Shown piece by piece: positions 33,604-47,149 of a stretch of DNA of 64,000 bases. The translations under genes were made by a program, and so were the position numbers. The notes beneath the pieces were generated by a model. That model had not been told where the DNA came from. It saw nothing but the letters and a program-made list of their open reading frames with translations, and searched no databases. Numbering within the stretch: position 1 is the stretch's first letter; the number at the start of each line of letters is the position of its first letter. Source of the DNA: Epiperipatus broadwayi (lineage: Eukaryota > Onychophora > Udeonychophora > Euonychophora > Peripatidae); assembly GCA_028023455.1 (NCBI GenBank), contig JAQFVV010006341.1, positions 184,001 through 248,000 on the forward strand, given 5' to 3'.

Positions 33604-34319
33604 TTATAATTATTTATTAAGCACACAGGAAGTATATGTAAAGATAGGCTATAACCTGTATCAAATGCATCTCGAAATTTGTAATAGTCAAGCAATATCT
33701 ATTTTGTCGATGGAGGGACCTCTCAAACCACGACACAAGATAGCGACTTTTATAAAAATAAGAGCGGCCGTCTTATCTTTAAACTAACTTTTCGCTTTTA
33801 TAGGCCAATCTGAACATCTTGATTTGGGAGCATGAAGCTGTTGTTCTCTCCACTATTTAAATCCACTATTTCCTATACAAATTAACATTCGTGAAATCTT
33901 GCAATTTACAATGAGTTAATATTATGATCTTTATACTGGAAATATATAAACTATTGTAGAGTTATAATTATTTATTAAGCATACAGGAAGATCATATTAA
34001 CTCATAAATTGCAAAATTTCGCGAATGTTAATTTGTATAGGAAATAGTGGACTTAAACAGTGGAGAGAACAACAGCTTCACACTCCCAAATCAAGATGAT
34101 TCAGATTGGCCTATATAAATGGAAAGTTAGATTAAAGATAAGACGGCTACTCTTATCTTTATAAAAGTTGCTATCTTGTGTTGTGGCTTGAGAGGTCCCT
34201 CTATCAGCAAAATAAACATATTGCTTGACTATTCAATTTCAAGGTGCATTTGATACAGATTAAAGTCTGTTTTAAAAGTATTTACATATACTTCCTGTGT
34301 GCTTAATAAATAATTACAA
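33604..34319. mobile_element. Long foldback element, about 715 bp
   Basis: The arms (about 33604-33940 and 33985-34319) share, in inverted order, AATTATTTATTAAGCACACA, GAGAGGTCCCTC/GAGGGACCTCTC, AGATAAGACGG and GGAAATAGTGGA. The centre (33954-33988) contains a direct copy of the outermost tip, TAATTATTTATTAAGCATAC. This suggests an insertion or template jump of the element end into its own middle. A solo arm fragment lies at 34757-34860. Confidence 0.85.
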
Positions 34320-34756
34320 ATTAACAGATATCTTGTGAATTGAAACTCATATCTTGCCCTGAATCTACTAAGAATAATTACAATATTGAAATACTTATCT
34401 GTTTATCCAAATATAATCCAATTCTGCAGTACTTTGTTTGGATACTTTCATGTCCATTTGCATTTAGTATTTTTTTCTAAGAAAAAATTCATAAATAGTT
34501 TTTCTGCAAATTCCATGAGATTGTATCCTCTCATTTTAATAACTATAATCTAATTTAACCATAAGACTTAAATCTTTCAATTGTTTATCAATTCTAGCAC
34601 TAAAGTTTCTCATGACAATTTTAAAATGTCATTTACTCTGATTAAAAGCATCCATATAAAAATTTTCTATTTTTTCATCACAATATGTTGAGGCATAAAT
34701 CTGATACGTCTGTATTTGGTATCTGCTATTAATTTGAATAACTAATCTTGCCATTG

Positions 34757-34860
34757 CCAGATACACCATCTTGGGTCGTGGTTTGAGAGGTCCCTCTATT
34801 GGAAAAATAAGAATATTGCTTGACTAGTATAAATTTCAAAGCTCATTTGATACAGGTCAT
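34757..34860 (+). repeat. Solo arm of the 33604 foldback family
   Basis: GTGGTTTGAGAGGTCCCTCT, AATATTGCTTGACTA and CATTTGATACAGGT match the right arm at 34185-34260. Confidence 0.75.
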
Positions 34861-37800
34861 TAGCTTATTGTAAATTTTAAAACCAAGCAGATGAAATTTA
34901 TGTCTTAGCAGGCTAAATTCCACCATTAAACCTATATTGCAATTTAATGCTGGTTTTATGATCCTGTTTATAAACTTTGAAAAATGGAGAACATGGTTGG
35001 TTATATCCCTGTTCTTTAGTATCAATTTTTATTCTAAATGTTTCCATCCTTCATACATGAATAACTAAATATTCATGTGTAATTAACTAATTTTAAACAC
35101 TGCCATATATCTTTATGGTTAACAGGCAAAAAAACATGATCAAATCAATGAAAGTATTGTATAAATCGTATCTTTGCTCATGATATTTTCATGCATTTGT
35201 TTAGCTATAACCAGTGCTTGATCCTCTAAAATTGTATCGATTTTGTGACTGGAAATAATATTCTTAAAAATACTTGTGTGTAATGGAAAATTATGTTTCA
35301 TAATAATATCTGTAGTCTCTATTATTTTCTTTTATAAATTGGAATCATAAAATATCAAAAACGATTGCAGTATTTTATTTATCTGTGCAAAATATATATA
35401 AATCGTATAAAAGAATACCATCGTGATTTTTTTATAAGACTAATAAAATATTCAGTCTTTATGATTTTCTTTGCGGTTTTAATCAGCCAATGACCTTCTA
35501 ACTTTAGCTTATGAACTTTCTGCCAAACAGAAAAGGCCATGTTTTTTTTAATCAAATCATTGATAAAATAATTAGAAAATCAGTATTCTTCTTAATGAAT
35601 CCAAAATAAATTATTATCCATAACTTTTAAAAGCAATCCATATTTTTAGACTTGAAAATTGATATTAATATTTGTTTTATATTTATTTGCTTCTAAGGAA
35701 TAAATTTCAAATTTTCTTTGTATTTTTGGGGATATGATCTCTTAATTTTGGGATGTTCCCTCATAATATTGACTAATTTTGCATTTTGATGCCTAGTTAT
35801 AACATCTCATTTTGACTTTAAAAATTGATAAGATCTAATATTAATTTTAAATGCAAATTTTTTATTTTCTGAATAAATAAAGTGATAGTTTGTATAAATA
35901 TGTTCTTACTCTTCAAGAAAAGAAAAAATGTATTTATTGATGTGATAATAGTATTCAACTGATAATAAATTTTTTTTTTAAATTTTACAAATATTAACAT
36001 TAAAACAAGCAATAAAATTAATATAGATATTATTCCACACTCAAGTTTTAAACCTTTTGACAATCTATAGAAATTCTTAGAAGTTATCAAATAGACCCTC
36101 ATGATTTGAGTGCTGTACTTTTATTTGATTTCACCATCTAAAAAAGCACATCTATCTATCTGTTTAATTATATTTTGTCATGACAATACCTTTCAAGAAC
36201 TGTTCTCTCAGTTATTGAAGAGCCCATATCAAGCATCTGCTCCTTCCATCTGGATGAAAGAGGTTACTTTGATGCTGGAATGTCAACCTGCAAAGTTGTT
36301 TTGGCATAAAATATTTATAGAAGGTAGCAAGTTGCAGGAAAAATTAGTATTTTAATTAATAATGAATCATTTTATAGTTCATTGGATTTTTTTTTTTAAA
36401 TAAGCATATTAAATATTTTATTCACAGAATATGGTATGGATATTTGGGCAATTAGGAAAAAAAAAGTTAAGTTTCTTGATAAGTAAATTTATCTTTCAGT
36501 ATATAAACATCATTGCATAGAATCAGAGTTATTGTTAAATTCTATGATTCGATTACATTAAGATTGACTTTATACTGATGTATGATATGACAATAGCCTT
36601 GGTAAGCAAAGGAAGTAAAAATAAATGAATATTACTTTAGCCATGGATTTTGTAATTGATGGACTTGTTCTTAAAAATGTTTCAGGGTTGTGAGAAATAT
36701 TACTAGAACTTTTAGGTGAAAGCAAAATAGTGAGACAAAGACAGATATTTATAAAATAATTCATATTGAATGGATTTTAAAACAATATAGAGCTAGTAGC
36801 AAATTAAAAGTTAACAATTCCAAATATTAGCCTGGATAAAATTAATCAATAAAACAATGTTTTTGCTAAAAATCATTCCTGGAAAAAAATTTTTTTTAAC
36901 AAATCTATCGATTACTTATGAATTTGGTACTTGGACTCAATGACATCATTGAAATAATTTTGACTGTAAATGGAGCTAGGCTGAATATGTGAGTAGAAGA
37001 TATACATAAGATCAATTAAAGAATGTTAACACTATTGGCAATGATTATATTATATGGTAACACCCAAGATTAGCATGTGTATTAGTGATATAATGCCATG
37101 AAAGCTTGCAATAGTAAATATTGAGTTACTAGGACAACTGCATTAAAAGTATGATTATGAGTTGTTATTTGATAATACAATATTGCCTGACTTCATTTCC
37201 TCAAAACTTTATATCAGTTTTAGAGAGAATGTTTATTGATTAAAGTGGTAAATTAGTAAAAATAAATGATAAATACCAAGAAGACAAAAATAATCTAAAG
37301 TGTTAAAAAACAACAGCAATGATTTTTGATATAAATATTAGAAAAGAGTTTAATAAATGTATTCTGCTAGTCCTTAATTGTGGTATTTAGGCATGGATCC
37401 TTAAATTGAAGAGAAGAATTTGGAAAGATAGAGTAAGTTTGATAAGGATAGATTGAAAGTGAAATATTTAAATGAATCAGACAAGTGTCATTGGAAAAAA
37501 TTTAAATGTTTTCTGTTCCTAAAAGATGTCAACAGACCACATGGTTGATTGTAATATCTGGAGGAAAAAGAAGCTATGAACTGAAAGTGAAATAAATTCA
37601 AAAAACATTCCATAGTTGTCTAATTGCAGTTAAATATAGATAAAAAAAATTGTGTTTTATTAGAACCCAAAAATTCTATGGGAAATTAAGCAACTATATA
37701 TATAAGTGGACAGAACATGAAATTTTACTGATCAAATATTAGTCTTTATTTTTTGAAGTAAATAAATTATTAATATAATTTAGATTTAACTTTATGATGT

Positions 37801-38560
37801 GATCGTAAATGATGATAATTGCCTTAGGTGATTTAGTAGGATTACTAAAATTTACTTCCTGTGCACGAACATTCCATGATCTGTAGCAATGATGTATTTC
37901 ATTATTATATTATAATAATGTACTATATATCAGTAGTCATAATTTGGGCTAAGAGACATGGTATAGAGTTGGTTTGACATTTTATAAATCAATTGATGTT
38001 ACAGGGTTCTCACATGAGAAAATAATAGATAATGAGAAGGTAACGAAATGCGAATGATACTTTCCTCAATATGTATATATGAGTATTTCATTGAAATAAC
38101 TTATACAGATGGATATCCCAAATATTTAAGTAATTTCAAACATGAAGGAAATACAACTTCACGATAAAGAATCATACTAAAATAGAATGACAAAATGTAT
38201 CACTTGCTTTTTTTGCATTTATTGAAGCAATTTTTTGGTTTTTATATCTGGACTTGAAGTTCATTTAATTGTTTAATACATTCATTATAAATATATAATA
38301 ATAAATAAAATGCATTATGCTTGTTATAGTAAAATAATTATAGATCTGATGAAGGCTGCAAGTCAGCTGAAACAGAAAATTAAAAATTGCAAAGAGATTG
38401 GTATATTTATTACATCATATAGAATTCAGATAGGCAAAAACTCTATTGACTTTCTAAATTTATTTAAGGCATTTACATATATTTTTTTATAAGAATTGTT
38501 TTATAGCATGCTTGCAGATCTTTCAGCAATATAGTGCTGATATATTATAAAATAGCAACA
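34861..38560. other. Intergenic, nothing recognised
   Basis: AT-rich. The open frames at 35818-36102 (minus) and 36110-36355 (plus) show no family signature and no splice or codon pattern that I can defend. They may be very old LINE or host debris. Confidence 0.35.
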
Positions 38561-38986
38561 TTATTAAACAGGCAAAACTCTCCATACAGTAGTGCCACTC
38601 AGTCCAAGCCAGAGTAATCAATGGATGCAACAAAGCTTGTACATAAAATCGCTATCTAGTACCTACTCATCCAATATCCCCAGACTAGTTTCTGGCTTGT
38701 GCCCTTTGTCAGTAAGGAGCCTTGGATCTGAGAGCACTTCACCTAGATCTTAGGATCTAATGCAACCCTACAGTAGCCACCTTTTATCTCTACTTAACTA
38801 CAAAACTATGAGTCTTAAATTGAAAACACATAATCCAAGCTCATTAGCTTCTATAGAAACTAGTCTGGGGGTATTGGATGAATAGACACTAGATGGGGAT
38901 TTTATGCACAAGCCTTCTGGCATCCATTGATTGCTCTGGCTTACACTGAGTGGCAATATGTATAGAGAGTTTTGCCTGTTTTAATA
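38561..38986. mobile_element. Foldback family Fb1, copy 3
   Basis: The left arm TTATTAAACAGGCAAAACTC is mirrored by TTATTAAAACAGGCAAAACT read from 38986. Inside are GTAGTGCCACTCAGT, ATCAATGGATGC and CCCAGACTAGTTTCTGGCTT. The right tail GAAATGGTGATCGTGTGATA is shared with copies 1 and 2. Confidence 0.82.
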
Positions 38987-39502
38987 ACAGTTATAAGCAA
39001 GCATAAGAAATGGTGATCGTGTGATATAGAATTGAGCAATTAAGAAAAATGAATATAATTTATATAGAATAATTAAACAATTTTTGAAAATCTAATCTTT
39101 TTAACATGAAAAATTATCAAAATGATATTTGCAAGATGAAAATGAGATGAATATCAAATATAGTTCAGGAGCAGATTTTAAAAAATCATGAGTTTTATAT
39201 GAGGGTAATATTAAAAAAGATTCTCCATTATCATCAGAAATTGATTTAGGATGTTAGTTAAGTTTTAACAATGGAATCAGTCATCAAAGTGAAAGATGTA
39301 AAGTGTGGCAATAATACAATGAAAAAGAAGCCAATGTAACATACAGTCGTTAGAAAGGAAAAAATTGTGAGCTTGAAAAAAAACCAAATAAGGTATTTTC
39401 AAAGAATTGCAGTGATGATAGGAAGCTTAGATGAAGGCACTCTAAGATAATTATAGTAAAATGTAGGTGCATAAAGAATATATGAAAAAAGATTTCCAAT
39501 CT

Positions 39503-39975
39503 TCATATGCAAGCCATCATAATCAATGGATGCAGGAAGGTTTGTACATAAAATCCCTATCTAGTTCCTACTCATCCAACATTCCCAGACTAGTTTCTAG
39601 CTTGTGGCTTTCATCAGTGAGGAGCCTTGGATTTGAGAGCACTGCACCTAGATTTTATCTAATGCAACCCTCCAGCAGCCACCTTTTACCTATTTGGTAA
39701 ACTATAAAGCTAGGAGTCCAAGATGAAAACATGAAGCTTCCAATCCAAATTCATTCGCTTGTACAGTCATCTGAACTCTGTACAGCATCTATATATTTTG
39801 GTGTCTGGTTTTTCTAAAACCACAGACACCATTATCCCATGGGTAGGATAGGTATAAAATCAAAACATCACATGACCATTTCATATGCTTATACATGACG
39901 TTTAAAGAGTACCAAACTCCATACTATATTGGGAGTTTGGTACTCTTAATAACAGTATGTGTAAACATGAAATGC
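39503..39975. mobile_element. Foldback family Fb1, copy 4, rearranged
   Basis: The stretch from 39503 carries the Fb1 inner arm (AATCAATGGATGCAGGAAGG, CTAGTTTCTAGCTTGTGGCT, CTCCAGCAGCCACCTTTTAC). At 39850-39975 there is a tight palindrome of the Fb1 outer tail (CATCACATGACCATTTCATA ... AGAGTACCAAACTCC, then the mirror image). The tail and tip are thus joined head to head, unlike copies 1-3. Confidence 0.7.
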
Positions 39976-42859
39976 TGATGGTTTCCTAAAGATTTATTAC
40001 AAGATAACACAATATATCGTAATTCTATTATAATTAACAACGTGCTGATTACATTATGGCAATAAAATCTGAAAAAGCAGTTTGTTAAAAAATATATGAG
40101 ACCCATTGATATTCCTTTGAAACAAAAATTAATACGATACGATAATTGTTGGTGATTATTGATTGTGTTGAGAAAGACAAGGAGATTAATAGAAATATGT
40201 AGCAGAGAAAATGTGATTACAGTTAAATATGAAGATAGCAATTATGATGCTGTGATTTTGGATGAGCTAAAAGTTATGATTAATATGTCCTTTATCAATA
40301 TTCAAGGATCATGTAATCACATCCTTAGATGTAAACACAATTGTTCACCTTATGGTATCGTAGAATTCTGGTGAATGCAGAAATTGGTCAATAAAATGTA
40401 TTCCTGCAAAATGAAAAGTTTAAGGGATAAGAAGTTCAGGTGAAAAATAGAATCAGAAAACATTTCAACTATTAACAAGATTGTAATTAATTTTAATGAC
40501 ATGTTATAGTCATTACAAATCAAAATTGTCATGGAGATAATTAAATCTGATTAGATCATTGATATATCCTTGTCCCAGAATACTTAATGATCTTTAGATT
40601 AATTATGATGACTTTAAAAAGTATTAATGTCTTAAAACATAGATGGTGCTGGTGTTGATATGAGGCTGGTTGCAACAATTGTATAAATTAGAAGATTAAG
40701 TTAAACTAACATGCAAATCACACTGATAATTTGATGTGCCTTAATATATATATATATATAAGAATCTGGATTAACAATTTAGGATTATTTTATTGCATGT
40801 GTTTCTATTAAAGGTTTACAAAGCAATTCAAATGGCTAATAGTCTTCTTCAGATATCCTGAAATACATTTCTATAAACTTCATTTAAATCATAAATTAGT
40901 AGGGTTTTTTTCTTTGTAATTTGAAAGATATTTTTAAAAAAATTGTTTTCGTGTTAAAACTTATAAATTCAATAAATCATCAAAAAATATATTAAGAAAA
41001 GTGTGAGCTTTAAAAAAATTATTTTTTAAGTGCATTTAACAACCATATTTGTTCTGCAGTGAGAGGGAAAATGTTTGTTATTAAGACAATAACTATATGT
41101 CCTTGACCTGGGACATGGAGATGTAGCACAATGCACAGATAATTGTTTTTGGCAGCATTAAAAGAGCAGCGTAAACAAAAACTTGGTATATCTAGAAAAA
41201 TTATTAATCATCTGCTAATGCTGATATTAGGAAACCATCTTGGTATTAAAATATGATTGAACCGTTATTGATATTCAAGCATCAGAAATGTCAAACTTCA
41301 ATCCATGAATCTTTAGCCCTTGAGTCCATCTCTCCACCATTATGCTAAGCTCTATGGGAATAGTTACGATATGAACTTAAATTTTAAACTTTGCATGTTT
41401 GGTTAATATTCTGTAATTCAATACTAATGTTATAAATGCATAAACACAAAGCTAATATTTAATATTCTTATTAAACCATGGGCTGAGCATTTTTGAATCA
41501 TGCGGCTCTCATAATCATAGGTCTTTGTGAAGTGACTGATTGTCTAATGTTATGCAAATCTATGCAAAGTTCAAATATTCCATTTTCTGGATATAGAATA
41601 CACAACCGTCCTTTTTTAAGGTGTGTTTTTATTGTAAAAAGGGAAAGTATTTTTTTTAAAAAATGATTATTATTTTAAATAAACTCACTAATTTTTGAGG
41701 GTTATTAATTAGTATTATTATATATTTTTTTGTTAAATGGTTATATAATTTTCAATGATTAGTTACATGTGAGATTGCGCTCAAGTCTTAGAAATGATAG
41801 CCTTAATCCAGAGATCTTTAGGTCTTGAGTCCAGGGTGCTGAACTACAAGATAAAAAAAGCTATTATTGTATGGTCATTAAAATAATATCCTAACAGCTC
41901 TTTTTTTTAATCAACAAATGGACAAATTTCAACACATTTTACTTTATTTTTATCAGTGCATTCTTCATTTCAACACCATATTATGAATATCCACCAGTGC
42001 AGAAAGTCAGACCACTCACTATGCATGCATTTTATGAACCTCCAATCATCATGTGATCTAAAGATGTCAAACACTTCAATCTCCCCACTCTTGTTGATTA
42101 TTTAATATTTCTTCATACTGGTTAATATTCATTTTTAACACCTTGTGGAAAGATGAATAATCATTGTGTTGCCTATATTTCTATTTTTTATATATATAAT
42201 TTTTATCAGAGGTACTTCATCTCGACTCTCAACAAACTGCATCTAGCCACCACTATAAACACCCAAGCCATTCTTTGTCCTTATTCATGCATTCACTCAA
42301 AGAGCATTAAAGATAACCAATTATTTAGATTGGAATCAGAAGACATTAGTTTATAGCCAATTAAAAAACATTGAGAATATTTGTTCCTCCTCATCAGTGA
42401 CTTTTAATGCCTTTTTAAGAAAATTTAAAAAGTAATATTATATCTCTTCTAATGAAGAATAGACTTAATCTTTAATATGTTCTCCATCATCTGGTAATAC
42501 TCCTAAGAGCAAGACACTGCCTGAATAAAATCTGTATAAAAATTAAAAGACAACGAATATAAATACATTGTATAGAATCAGAACTGCTAACGACTATTTC
42601 AATGCAAATATCCAAAAAACCTAAGGAACTGCAATGACGATTTTTAAGATAGATTATTGAGTTATCCATTTTAAAATAAATCTCCCGTGTGTGTAAGGAA
42701 GGGAGTATTAGTATAGGAATCATTGGTTGTCTAGTTAATGAGTTAAATGTTGATTGGTTAATTTTATTTATTTTTTAACTATAATTGTAATCAAGTTGCA
42801 TTTATATGATAAGTCATTGACATACAGTTGTCTAAGTAGAATTAGCATTGTAAATTCAT
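39976..42859. other. Intergenic, nothing recognised
   Basis: AT-rich. A TA run lies near 40745-40760. Open frames at 40159-40374 and 42153-42356 show no family motif. Confidence 0.35.
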
Positions 42860-44170
42860 AATTTGCCACTGAACACTGCAATAACTATGTTAATGTCACC
42901 TATTTTGTTTGTGTTGTATTTGAGTGAAATGGAAAGAGCAATAGAAAGATTAGGAAGAGGGATAGAGATACTGTTAATAGGTAGTAAGGGAGTATATATT
43001 TTGTCAGGTCTTTTTTTTTGTGGATGTATTTTTGTGTGCAGAAAGAAGAGAAGATATGGAAGTTATGCTGAGGATGTGCAAGGGTGGTTAAAGAGATGGG
43101 GATTCAATTTATTGAAGAAAAATCAAATATAATGATGGTTAATACTGGGGAAAGAGAAGATGTAGAATTTTTATTGGGAGATATTAAGTGTGGTGAGTAG
43201 ATATAGTTAGTTGGGAATTATTTTAAGTAATCAGAAAAATTATGTGGATGAATGGGAGAAAAAAATTGATAAATGAAGAAAAGAAAGGGATTGATAAAGA
43301 AATTAACAGTGTTTTCATATAATAAATATGATGTAGTTAGAATTATATGGAAAGGAGTTGCAGTAGCAGGGTTAACATATGGTAAGTTCAAAGAGAAGTA
43401 TGAAGACATGCATAGGATGCAGATGTATGGACAGCAAGGGAGGCAATTCAAGGAGAAATGGGATGGTCAAGTTTTTATATGCGAAATGCAAAAAAGTAAA
43501 ATGAAAATGTTTGGTAGATTGCAGTTTATGGATAATAAAAGAATAGCCAAAATAGTATTTAATTGGGTTATGAATAAAGGGCAGGTAACAAGATGGGTGA
43601 GAAAGGTAATGCGGTATGCAAAAGATTTGGATAAAGAATTTATATCAGTATATTTGTACAAAAGATGGGATGATTGTGTTAAGAGGATTGTTGAGTGTTG
43701 TAGTAATAAGGAATGAGATAAAAGAATAGATTTATTAATAAAGAATAGAGAAATAGTATGGAGAGTAAAAAAAGTTTAAATATATATAGAAATAAATAGA
43801 ATATTAAGTGCGAGTTAATATATGATAATAGTAAGGAAAGTAGTTTATTATTTAAGGTTCGAACGGGATCTTTAGCTACAAGAGAATATACATGTAAATG
43901 GAATAAAATGGGTGATTTATTTTGTAAATTATGTAAGGAAGGAATAGAAAATATTAGACATTTGTTAATTGAATGTAAATGCTTGAAAACAGAAAGGGTA
44001 CATATAATGAAGTTATGGAAGAATAAATATGAAAAAAGTGATTATACAGAAGGTGAATTATTAGTTTTTATGCTGGGTTAGGGCAAAGATAAGGGGGATT
44101 TAGATATAAAGGTTATAGAGTTGACAAAAATTATGTTGTGGAAATGGGATAGAGCAGATTATGGGTAAAT
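42860..44170 (+). pseudogene. Decayed LINE: RT palm to C-terminal zinc-knuckle-like end
   Basis: The start reads MLMSPILFVLYLSEMERAIE (RT block MSPxLFxLYLxExE). FFVDVFLCAE follows near 43013, where the FADD box should be, then a broken stretch with VQGWLKRWGFNLLKK. The open run 43273-43716 contains VVRIIWKGVAVAGLTYG and EMQKSKMKMFGRLQFMDNKR, then VTRWVRKVMRYAKDLDKEF, the thumb/connection typical of invertebrate LINEs. Near 43925 DLFCKLCKEGIENIRHLL followed by IECKCLK gives a C-x2-C...H...C pattern. Stops and frame shifts are frequent. It is a third LINE lineage in the window. Confidence 0.72.
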
Positions 44171-47149
44171 TTAGAGTGGGGAATGTAAAAGAAAGTGGCT
44201 AACATGATTATCTGGGCATAATTGCTGAGATATTCTTGACTTCGTTTAAGGAGAAGTCACAATACATCACATCAATTTCATCTCCCAATTTCTGCTTGAT
44301 TGACCCCACTGATTACAATCAAGAATTTGCATTAATTGCGCGCGATAAAATTAATCGTTTTAAATTCCCATTTACGATTTTCGTAAATTAAAATTCTTGG
44401 ATCATTTTTGAAAAGGAATGTTTGATGCTGCTTAGAGATACTCGGACTGTGACTTTACATTTGCTGACTATATCACGGGTTATGAATAATCTGTGAAATA
44501 TTTATATTGAGTAAATTACCATATACGAATATTTGTTTTCTCTAAAATTCATTTTCTTTGGGCAGAAACGGGAGAAACTATATAAACATTATAGTCTAAA
44601 CAAAATGTTTTCAGTTTCATTTTGAGAAATGAAAAAAATTGTATTTGATGAATTAGCAGATATTCGAGTTTAAATTAAGTGAATTTTTCTTCGTTCTTAA
44701 ATCTTTAAAAATAATTAAGTATTCTTAATAGATTCCATTCTCGCGATGTTGCTTCATAAGCATTTCCCATTTAAGTGCATTAACCTCGCTTTGACTTCTG
44801 CAGTTGGAGCTTCTCTGATCGTCTGCTCTGAATACAGGTAACACTTTTTTAAAAAATGAGATTGTTTTTTAATTTGGAAATAGTAATAAAAAAAGCAATC
44901 GTATTGTTTAATTTAACATATCAATACAGTCTTATTCTATTTAAATTTCTAAAGTCGAAACTAGGTTTAAAAGCAATGAATTAAAGTTTTTATTATTATT
45001 GGTAAAAGAGCGAACGGTTTACCCAAAGAATTGCAATTAAAGCTATGCTTCTTACGGGACGCGACAAGTGATATAATCTATTGTTACCCAGTTAATAGAG
45101 ATAAGAACGAACAAGTTATTGTCTAACAAAAGATTTCTATTAAAAGAACAGGATATGTGCGATGAATTTTAATATCCTTTAAAAATATATATTTAGCAAA
45201 AATATTTTTGTAAAAAAATTAGTGTGAATTTAAATGCTTTATGTGTCTGTGCATCAATATATGTGAAAAACGCTGTGAATTAACAAATGTAGATTACAAT
45301 TTTGAAGAATAAACCGGGAAAACAACTAATTAAGCAAAGCGTTCTTTCCCTATACGCACATGATGATACAAATATTGGCATATTATACAGTGTGCTCTAA
45401 TAAGGTGATTGATTTTCTGTCCAAACTGTTTGCAGCGCCATTTCTGAATAAATGCATGTCTTACATAGTGACATAACTATTCACACAAAAAAATCCACTG
45501 TATCTATATACCGTTTTATGGCATGAAATGTGATAGTGTGTTTCTGCCTTAACCCACGATGTAACAATCCGCTAACAATAAATTTTCTTATAAATTATGG
45601 AAAATTGCTTTCAAAACATTTAAAATGATTCACACTGTGTAGGCAAAGAAGCCATGGGTTTCAGAAATGTTTTCAAGTGATTTGCAAGATTTTATTGTGG
45701 TAGAAAAAGCATCAATGATTATGAAGATACAAAATACATTGTCACATCACATGATCCAAACACTCCAGCATCTAAATTATGTTACAATGTAGCAAATATG
45801 TTGATTTATAGCTGATATTGCAGGTGTTAGGAGAAAGAAGTAATTATCCTTTTACTGGCACACATTTATGTATGTGAACATAAATAAATAAATAATGATT
45901 AATCATAGACATCTTTGGCTCAAATATTGACAAATATCAACATAACATTGTTGGAATTTTTTAGCTTATTATAGTTATCAATAATACTTCTTATTATAGT
46001 TATCAATAATACTTCTCTTTATTCTATTCATGTTTACTATAATAAGCTAAATGAATCGATAATGTCATTAATATTCTCACTAGTTAGAATCTGGTGTTAC
46101 TAAAATACTTTATTAATGACCTGCTGTCTGATCTATATTACTATACAAGCAGGATAATTTGAATTAATAACACTTTTTTTTTTTTTAATTTTGGTTATTA
46201 GTTTGAGAGTACAAATCAAAGGTGTCTATCAAATATATTGGTTTCAGTTGTGAGTCTCAAGACTTCTTTAATAAAGTCAAACCAGTCTGGGGGTGAAAAT
46301 TAAAAGGTTGTGAATAATCACCAATTACTCAGAAACACAATAGATGGTGCTAGGGTATTGTAACTGGACTTGGGCAGCCAAAGATAAACAGCTCAAAGTA
46401 TATAAGATAATGGTTTATTGGCCCAGTCATGAACTATGATGAGCATACTAAGGGACATCATCAATTTAAAGCATATTGTTGATAATGTTAACTCCACAAC
46501 AATAATATTTCTTGTTCATTATATGGATATAATCCATGACATCTAAGATGGCTAAAATATTTATTAGTTTGGGCTGGTTCTATTATTAAATACTCATAAT
46601 AGTAACACTAGCTAACTTGGTTTGAATTTATATCCTTTCGTAGAAATCCTGTTAGCACTGAATTATAGCTTTAGGATTGATAACTCACTAGCAGTTTTGC
46701 ACTACTCAGTTAATTTGATGAAATACCTAAATGAATAAAGCAGAAGTATATACAACAATAACAGTTTTATTCCTAGTAATATATACGTTGTCTCTGCATT
46801 CTTTCAAACAATAGTTGTTACAACTCTTGACCATATGCCTGCATTACTACATAATGGAAAAATTACATTACCTTTTTTTTTATTATATATAAATTAGATA
46901 AATACACAAAAAAGGTATCTTTATCATTCCAAATGTCCATCAAGTTGAATTATGTACATGAATAATAGGATTAATAACACGTATCCAATTCCTTAATTAG
47001 GAATTAGATAATGCACTCAAATATATATATATACCTTATTCTAGGCAAACAAACATAATATTATAAGGTGGGGAAGTATAAGTTAAAATTGATACAGGTT
47101 AATGGTTAACCAACTAAGAGAAAAAAAAATATCCATATAATATAATGAA
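44171..47149. other. Intergenic, nothing firm
   Basis: Slightly less AT-rich around 44210-44360 and 44740-44840. A possible non-coding first exon ends at 44838 (CTCTGAATACAG|GTAACA). A 25-bp direct repeat (CTTATTATAGTTATCAATAA) occurs twice near 45964-46013. No protein-coding gene was recognised. Confidence 0.3.

Noticed and set aside
45370-45600. A sixth GGT-type transposon copy (GCAGCGCCATT and TATATACCGTTTTATGGC look familiar)
   Set aside because: No paired inverted ends or 8-bp duplication could be found, and the motif order does not match the other copies.
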